Assembly (NCBI GenBank): GCA_013399115.1
Contig: VXAA01001508.1
Span: 1,171,849-1,235,848, forward strand
Direction: 5' to 3'
From: Anseranas semipalmata
Lineage: Eukaryota; Chordata; Aves; Anseriformes; Anseranatidae
DNA length: 64,000 bases
Shown: piece after piece, positions 58,291 to 64,000 of the stretch
Layout: each line of letters starts with the position of its first letter
Numbering within the stretch: the stretch's first letter is position 1
Program-made: the position numbers and the translations under genes
The notes under the pieces: generated by a model
What the model was told of the DNA's origin: nothing
Databases searched by the model: none
The model's input: only the letters and a program-made list of their open reading frames with translations

Positions 58291-60219
58291 CTCGTTAGGG
58301 TTGGTCCAAACGAAGGACCATCAGCAAAGTCTCAGGACTTCTCACTTTGGCACTGAGGAAGATGTAGCACATTCCGACATCCATTTCCTCCACAGCTCTC
58401 ATCTCAACACCCACCTACTGCATGCTAAATGAACATCCCAGCACTTCATAATGGGGACAGGAAATTAATTCCTCATAAAGGTGTTTTTTTTTTTTTTTTC
58501 AAACCCTCTTATTAAGACTCCTCAGCCCTGTCAACAGCCAACTGAGCTGTTCACAAGTCATAACAGTGCGTTTCTGCAGTCTCATTTCCTCAAGTCTCTT
58601 ACTTGATGGATTACGCCCATTAATAACCTTCCCGCTGGAGAAGAGCAGCTGCTGGGCTCACAAGGCACCTTGCTGGGCTGCGTAACCCAGACCCTTGGAG
58701 CAAGGCGCTTAGGAAAAAGGAGACAAGAAGCAGGGTACCTGCTGATGTCTGCCTACTCTGCTCAGTCCCCCTTGGAAGCAACAGCTGTAGAAAAAGGCCC
58801 CCCCCTGCTCATGCTGACCTAGGACTCCCATGGGAACCAGCAGAGCAGGGCCACCACCCCGAGAAGGACAACATGTGAGCCAGAGCCCTCAGTCCTTGAG
58901 ACTGATGCACCTTGAGCACTTCCACCTCTCCAGCACCCACTAAGTGCACATGCCTGTATTTCCAGGACACAGGTCTTGCTCAGAACAACTTTTTAATAGG
59001 ACATATTCCATAGGGGGTGTCTAACAGTTATCCATGAAATATAATATCCCAATTTTATATTATAATTTTTCCCTCCAGCTCATAGGTTCTTGAGGAATAG
59101 CTTTTCTCTGGTGGATATGACTAATCAATAAATCAAAAAAAAAGTTTAATGTGAGTACTAAAATGGACCAAATTGCATCAGAATGACAGATCTGGTTGAA
59201 AATTGTGCCACTTCACCCAGTCTACAGCTCAGCATCATCGTACCAGCAGAGATGATGTTCACAGAGATGGATCCTAAAACAGCAGGCAAAATTCTTGTGA
59301 AACGAAAATTGCTCATATTCATGTGATATGGATTTGGAAGCAGCAGAGTGAGAATTTAGAGCTGGTATCGAAAGCTGGAGGGCAGTGTAAAATAAACACA
59401 CAGACTGCATCCCCAATTTTGGTAGAAACTTTTTCAAAAAATTGTCACGCAGTATCAAAAATAAAAGCACATGACCAATTCTGTGATCACAGAACTAGAG
59501 AAAATTTCCTGTGAACACGATGTTTGGAACTTTCCTGGGTTTTGCTCCATGTTTTCAAAATGTTATGTAACATTTAATTTTGATTTTTCACATACCTACG
59601 CCATGTGAACTGTGGAACAGCAGCATAATGCGACTCTTCACAGGATTTTAAAGTTTTTTAACTAGGCCTAGCACAAATGTTCTGTACAAAAGTACAGTGT
59701 TGTTGCCTAGCAAATGTCTATGAAAAAGAGTTTCCGTTTAAGCAGAGAAACAAATTAAATATAAACCTTCTCCAAGGGCATGCTCCCCTGGGACAGTAGG
59801 CTTCTGTAAGACTCAGAGGGCAAAACTGCCAGAATCTCTTGTTGAAATATAGGCAGCACATCAGAGCCACAGACTGCGGCTTTTAGCTCTGGCTCAGGCA
59901 GAAACAGCTGCGTGCTTCCAGATCCTGTGACCCCAGGGAGTTATTAGGAACATTTTTTTAAAACATCTTGAACGTTTTGTCTTTTGTTTTTACTACATTA
60001 AGAAATTACACCCCAAAGGGAAATGGACTCCTGAGTCTCATGTCACTCCCTGGACCAGCCAGCTCTGTCTGCACAGCCAAGTCCATGTGTCCATGCCAGG
60101 AAATACAACCTATGTTTACCTCCTAATTGGTATTAAACTGTCTTTGGGAAGGAATTAATGGGCCGATTTAGCTTTTCAAGCTCTCTATGCTTTTGTTGAG
60201 ATATTTCTTTAAAATCCTG

Positions 60220-60233
60220 ACACACACACACAC
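60220..60233. repeat. (AC)7 microsatellite
   Basis: Seven AC dinucleotides in a row. Confidence 0.85.
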
Positions 60234-60697
60234 CCCAGTATCTTTCCCACATAATCATAAAAGAGATCGCTTGGCAAGGCGGAATCCACATGATGATGGA
60301 GCTTCAGCCTGTCACTCAGGAGGAGCCGATTAGGGCCATAAAAGTCCACAAGGGAATGTATTTTATGAGAGGAACAGAGAATAACTTTTAGGTAGACGTT
60401 CAAAGGCATGACCCTGGCAGCAGTGAGCAGGAGCTGGACAAAAAACACTGGACACCAGGCAAAACTGAATGCACTGCTATGCCACAGCTGCAGCCTTGCT
60501 TTCCATGAAGATTGGGTGTGGAGTCCCTAATTAATTTAAGGTTAAACCTGACTGCCCAATCAATAGCAACAGTTTCCTTATACAATTTCACCAGCAGTCC
60601 AAAGAGAAATGTTTTTTGATTACCCAGTGAGAGGCTGTGCACTGTTAGCTACCTACAAGCTCCTTCCACTACAGATTAAATCCAAGGACTATTCATC

Positions 60698-60736
60698 ATC
60701 TACCAGGGGACTGATTTATCTACCTGGGGACTCATT
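60698..60736 (+). repeat. 20-bp imperfect tandem duplication
   Basis: ATCTACCAGGGGACTGATT (60698-60716) and ATCTACCTGGGGACTCATT (60718-60736) differ at two positions and are separated by one base. Confidence 0.8.
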
Positions 60737-63502
60737 CTGAGCTCAGGGCCTGAAGATGCTGCCTATCAAGGGCTGTTGCACCCATTTCATCCACTCCTTC
60801 AGAAGCTGGAGACAGTTTTTTGTCCTGGGTTTCCAAGATTCTGGAACAAGAGTGAGAATAAATATTCTCATTACTATTCATTCCAGAGGAGTTTTAATTT
60901 AAACATTCTAGTTGCACTGGACACAGCTGAGAGTCTCTAATCCACATGAAGTTTGTTGGAAGGAGCAAGTATCACTTGAGCCCAGGGAGCCTGGATAAAG
61001 GAGACTGCTTCCTGAGAAAGACCCTCCACATTCCTTCCCCTATGAGCTGTGAAAGGCATTACTAGCAGAACTTCTGGAACACATCTTGGGGGAAAATATT
61101 TTGAATATGTGAAAGAGAAAACAGCACAGACATCCCACAAGGATGCCTATGATCAAGCTGGTTTCTTGCATGCTTCCAGGACAGGAACAGACAAAGTAAA
61201 AGACCGCTTAGAGCAGGAGACTGCTGCTGCTCCCTTTGCGCTGACCTGCCGCCAAGTCCTCGCTCCGCCGTGGGTGGCAGGATGGGCAGGAGGAGGCACT
61301 GAGCAGACCAAGCTGACAGGACAGAGGCAATGAAGGAGCTGGAGGAATGGGGCAGCCACCTCCAGCACACAGCTGGTCGGGCTGCATATCCATCGTCAAG
61401 CCCATCTCCTTCACACGTCCCTGACGCCCAGTATCTCCTGGGGACGAGACTCACGGCCGAGATGGTTTCACTGCCATGGGCTCTGCATGCAGAGTACTGG
61501 ACGCAGACCAGGCTGTGCTGCCTCCAGCCTCGTGGTGGAGGCAGCTGGCAGCGGTGGAGAGAAGGCAGTTACCAAACGGAGCGCTATTTCAGAATGGCCT
61601 CCTTGGTTGACTGGATAAGCTGGACGCTCCTTGCATAGGAAATACAGTAGCAAGCAAAAGAGCAATCTTATTTAAATAGCTATTTCCACCCTGGAAGATT
61701 GTTCAGCAGCTTAGTCTGAAGTTTCTGATCCCAATTCTCAAGCTCTTCTGGCTTCCAGTGGTGGCAAGATGGAGCATGCAGCACAAAGTAAAAGAGACTA
61801 CAAGTCTATCTCCTCCTCAGCTATTTGCAGAAATGTTTAGATGTAGGGCGAGTTCGATTTATGTGCCTTATCTTCCTCAAACCAGATAGGATACCTCCCT
61901 TCCGCTACAAACACCGCTTAATGGATCTCCAACAGCCTTGCTTTCACAACATCAAATATATAAGAAAATAAGGGGGAGAAGGACAAACCAAACAACTCTT
62001 TATTGTTTCCAGGTGTCCCTGATTACGGTTGGAGGAAGAGGTGGAGAAGAAAGAGGGAAGAGAAAAAAAATTGTAATTGGGTCCTTGGCACAAGCTCATC
62101 ATATATAAACCAGCAGACAAAAAACTGAATATTAAAAGTTCTTAACTCCTGAAGATCCTAAATATTCAAACCTCTACAGACTTGCAGTTTCCTGTCAGGA
62201 GGAACTTTGCAAAAGCTGCTCTCCACCGAATGGCAAACCAGTTGGGCGAGGGGACAAACTTGAAAAGAAGAGCTTGAACTGCACCAGCTGGTGAACCCCC
62301 CCATCACCCTCAGCACCCAGCGTACACAGAGCCCAGGTCCTCAAAGACCCTCACTTCTGGGGTAACGCTCTTCTGCTAGCTCAGGCGCCGAAGGCTGCTC
62401 ATCGCATCTATCTGTAGTGATCTTGTGCTCGCTCCCGCCGTCACGCTGACAACAGGCAGAAGGTGTAACTTCACTCGCTCCAGCACCATATTACCTACCT
62501 CCTACGAACCGCGCTGAACAGGTACGCTAACCAAAGAGATCCCAGCCTTCACACACGCACAGGTATATGAAATGGGCTGGCCCAAATGAGCTGAAAACAT
62601 CCTTTATATTATAAAAAAAATCTGCTATGTTCTTTTCTGTCTCCTGCCTCCTATACAGCCCCATGTTTTGCTTCTGCTTTTCTTACTTTGTAAGAGACTC
62701 CATTCTTATTGTCCTTTACCATCTTTTTCCCCGTCTGCAACAAACACTGAACTTGACAGCATTCACTTTTGAAAACCCTGATGACCATAAATAAGGCTCA
62801 AGACAGACCCAGAGCAGGCTCTAAAAAAATGACAACTTTCACAAGGCTGGGCAGCAACTTTTCAAAAACACCCTTTGACAGGCAAATACCGCTGAATGGG
62901 ATGTGATCGCAGACACTGATTTTTTACATGAAAAGTTCATGTGCTTTTATTCAAAGTCATTATACTTCCCTTCAAATATAGGGAAAAAATTGTAAATAGA
63001 AAATAATATAAAAAGGTGCAAAGATCTTTCTGCTCATTTCCCCCGCACACCCATTGATTTATTTTTAACTTTACCTGTTATCCTGATTCTGGATAACAAA
63101 AGATATTGACAGCCCTAGGGCTGTAGAGGTGGGAACAGATGGGAAGGTTTTAAAGCAGATGAAGCAGTCCAGGGCCCAATTCCCATAGAATATAAATGAG
63201 AATTAAATGCTTAATTCCTGTTGGTGGTGCTTGAGGTCCATCGCGGCTTTCTGCTGTAATGCAGAGAAGGAAGGATTGTGATGGGTCTGTGCTGCACTAG
63301 GATCTCCTGGGTACAGAAGTGGAGATTATTTGAATGTCTCCTTAATGGGCATCCTTAGCTCCACGCACTTCAGGGAAAGCTCTGTCACACAAGCGGTCCC
63401 ACAGCAGTGGACATGATGACAACTGTTTTTTTCCTCTCCTTCCTACGGCTTCTCTGGATCTGAGCTAAGACTTAGCCCCTCTATCAATAGATTCTCTCTT
63501 AT

Positions 63503-63985
63503 TTAGATCTCTCTGCTACCCACTTGTTTCTTTTTAGAAAATACGTAAAAATCAATAGCTTTTAAGACTCCATCTTCCTGCGATTTTGTTTTTAAATGGG
63601 ACACTTTCAAATGATAATCAGAAGCATAAAGCCAGATAGTGCTCTCAAGTAAGCTCCATTTTCTTAGAGAAACAAGTTTTATACAGCCCTTTTTTATTTT
63701 TTCCTGCAATATAGGAATTAAAATTGTTATACTTTGCTCCTCCTGGCCAACAGCCATTCTCAATAATGAGGCCAGTTTTATATCCCTTATCAACGAGTCC
63801 AAGATGAATCGACTGCCAGAAATGTTGATCTGCAACCTTTTCTTAAACGTAGCCTTCAGTGCCATCCTCATCACTCCTCTTTGATCTACGCGCATCTGCC
63901 ATTCACCACTAACTTTGCTACTCGTCCCACGACTTCGCTGCGTCACAGCCAGCGAGCGATGAGTAGCGCCTGCTAACAGGAGCAA
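63503..63985 (-). other. 160-codon open frame, origin unknown
   Basis: This is the longest open frame outside GC-rich DNA. It has a normal amino-acid mix, no signal peptide or clear membrane segment and no motif that I recognise. It starts in a small CpG-rich patch at the right edge of the window and runs leftward. By rough estimate, one frame of this length is expected by chance in 64 kb on two strands, so it is recorded as unproven. Confidence 0.15.
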
Positions 63986-64000
63986 CGCTCCGCAGCGCTC

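Larger units (their letters stand above)
58291..63502. other. Gene-free stretch
   Basis: No convincing exon. T16 lies at 58484-58499, (AC)7 at 60220-60233 and a 20-bp tandem duplication at 60698-60736. Small overlapping frames near 61050-61640 follow a GC-rich patch. No transposon recognised. Confidence 0.45.

Overview
This window looks like non-coding vertebrate DNA, most likely from a bird. The best evidence is a 5'-truncated CR1 retrotransposon at about 1321-1763. It keeps the C-terminal end of its reverse-transcriptase ORF, a short 3' UTR and the octamer tail ATTCTGTG/ATTCTATG that is characteristic of avian and other archosaur CR1 elements. A second, very short CR1 3' end lies at 58230-58290 on the minus strand. 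Much older CR1 relics are at 6810-7010, 7911-8400, 14315-15250, 19390-19565 and 24605-24950. Scattered MIR-like SINE cores occur throughout. Low recent transposon density, heavily decayed ancient repeats and two single ambiguous bases (1320, 19707) fit an avian genome scaffold. A crocodilian or turtle is the second choice. The species cannot be named from the sequence.

I see no convincing protein-coding exon, tRNA, rRNA, CRISPR array or prokaryotic-style operon. The many open frames are short, overlap on both strands and concentrate in GC-rich stretches, as expected by chance. The only coding remnants I can name are CR1 reverse-transcriptase fragments.

Layout. 0-6.8 kb: left flank, one fairly young CR1, a purine-rich block near 5.1 kb. 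6.8-8.4 kb: two pieces of ancient CR1. 9.5-10.1 kb: a clear CpG island with three CACGTG E-boxes, a YY1-like motif and a G-quadruplex motif, the best promoter candidate in the left half. 10.1-19.4 kb: intergenic or intronic DNA with a perfect hairpin at 13.0 kb, an ancient CR1 at 14.3-15.3 kb and an AT-rich stretch at 18.3-18.6 kb that resembles a conserved enhancer. 19.4-25.5 kb: relic-rich (CR1 and MIR). 25.5-52 kb: single-copy sequence with several small CpG-rich clusters (27.9, 34.2, 36.8, 47.1 kb), CTCF-like sites and purine or pyrimidine tracts. 52.5-53.2 kb: a GC-rich segment containing a perfect palindromic RFX X-box (GTTGCCATGGCAAC) next to an SP1/G-quadruplex block, the most interesting regulatory candidate. 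56.2-56.6 kb: a cluster of GCTGAGTCA (AP-1/MARE-type) motifs. 58-64 kb: the short CR1, a 20-bp tandem duplication and a CpG-rich right edge.

No genes can be seen working together. The window reads as an intergenic desert or a set of large introns with embedded candidate regulatory elements. All regulatory calls rest on motif reading alone. No previously undescribed biological system was identified.
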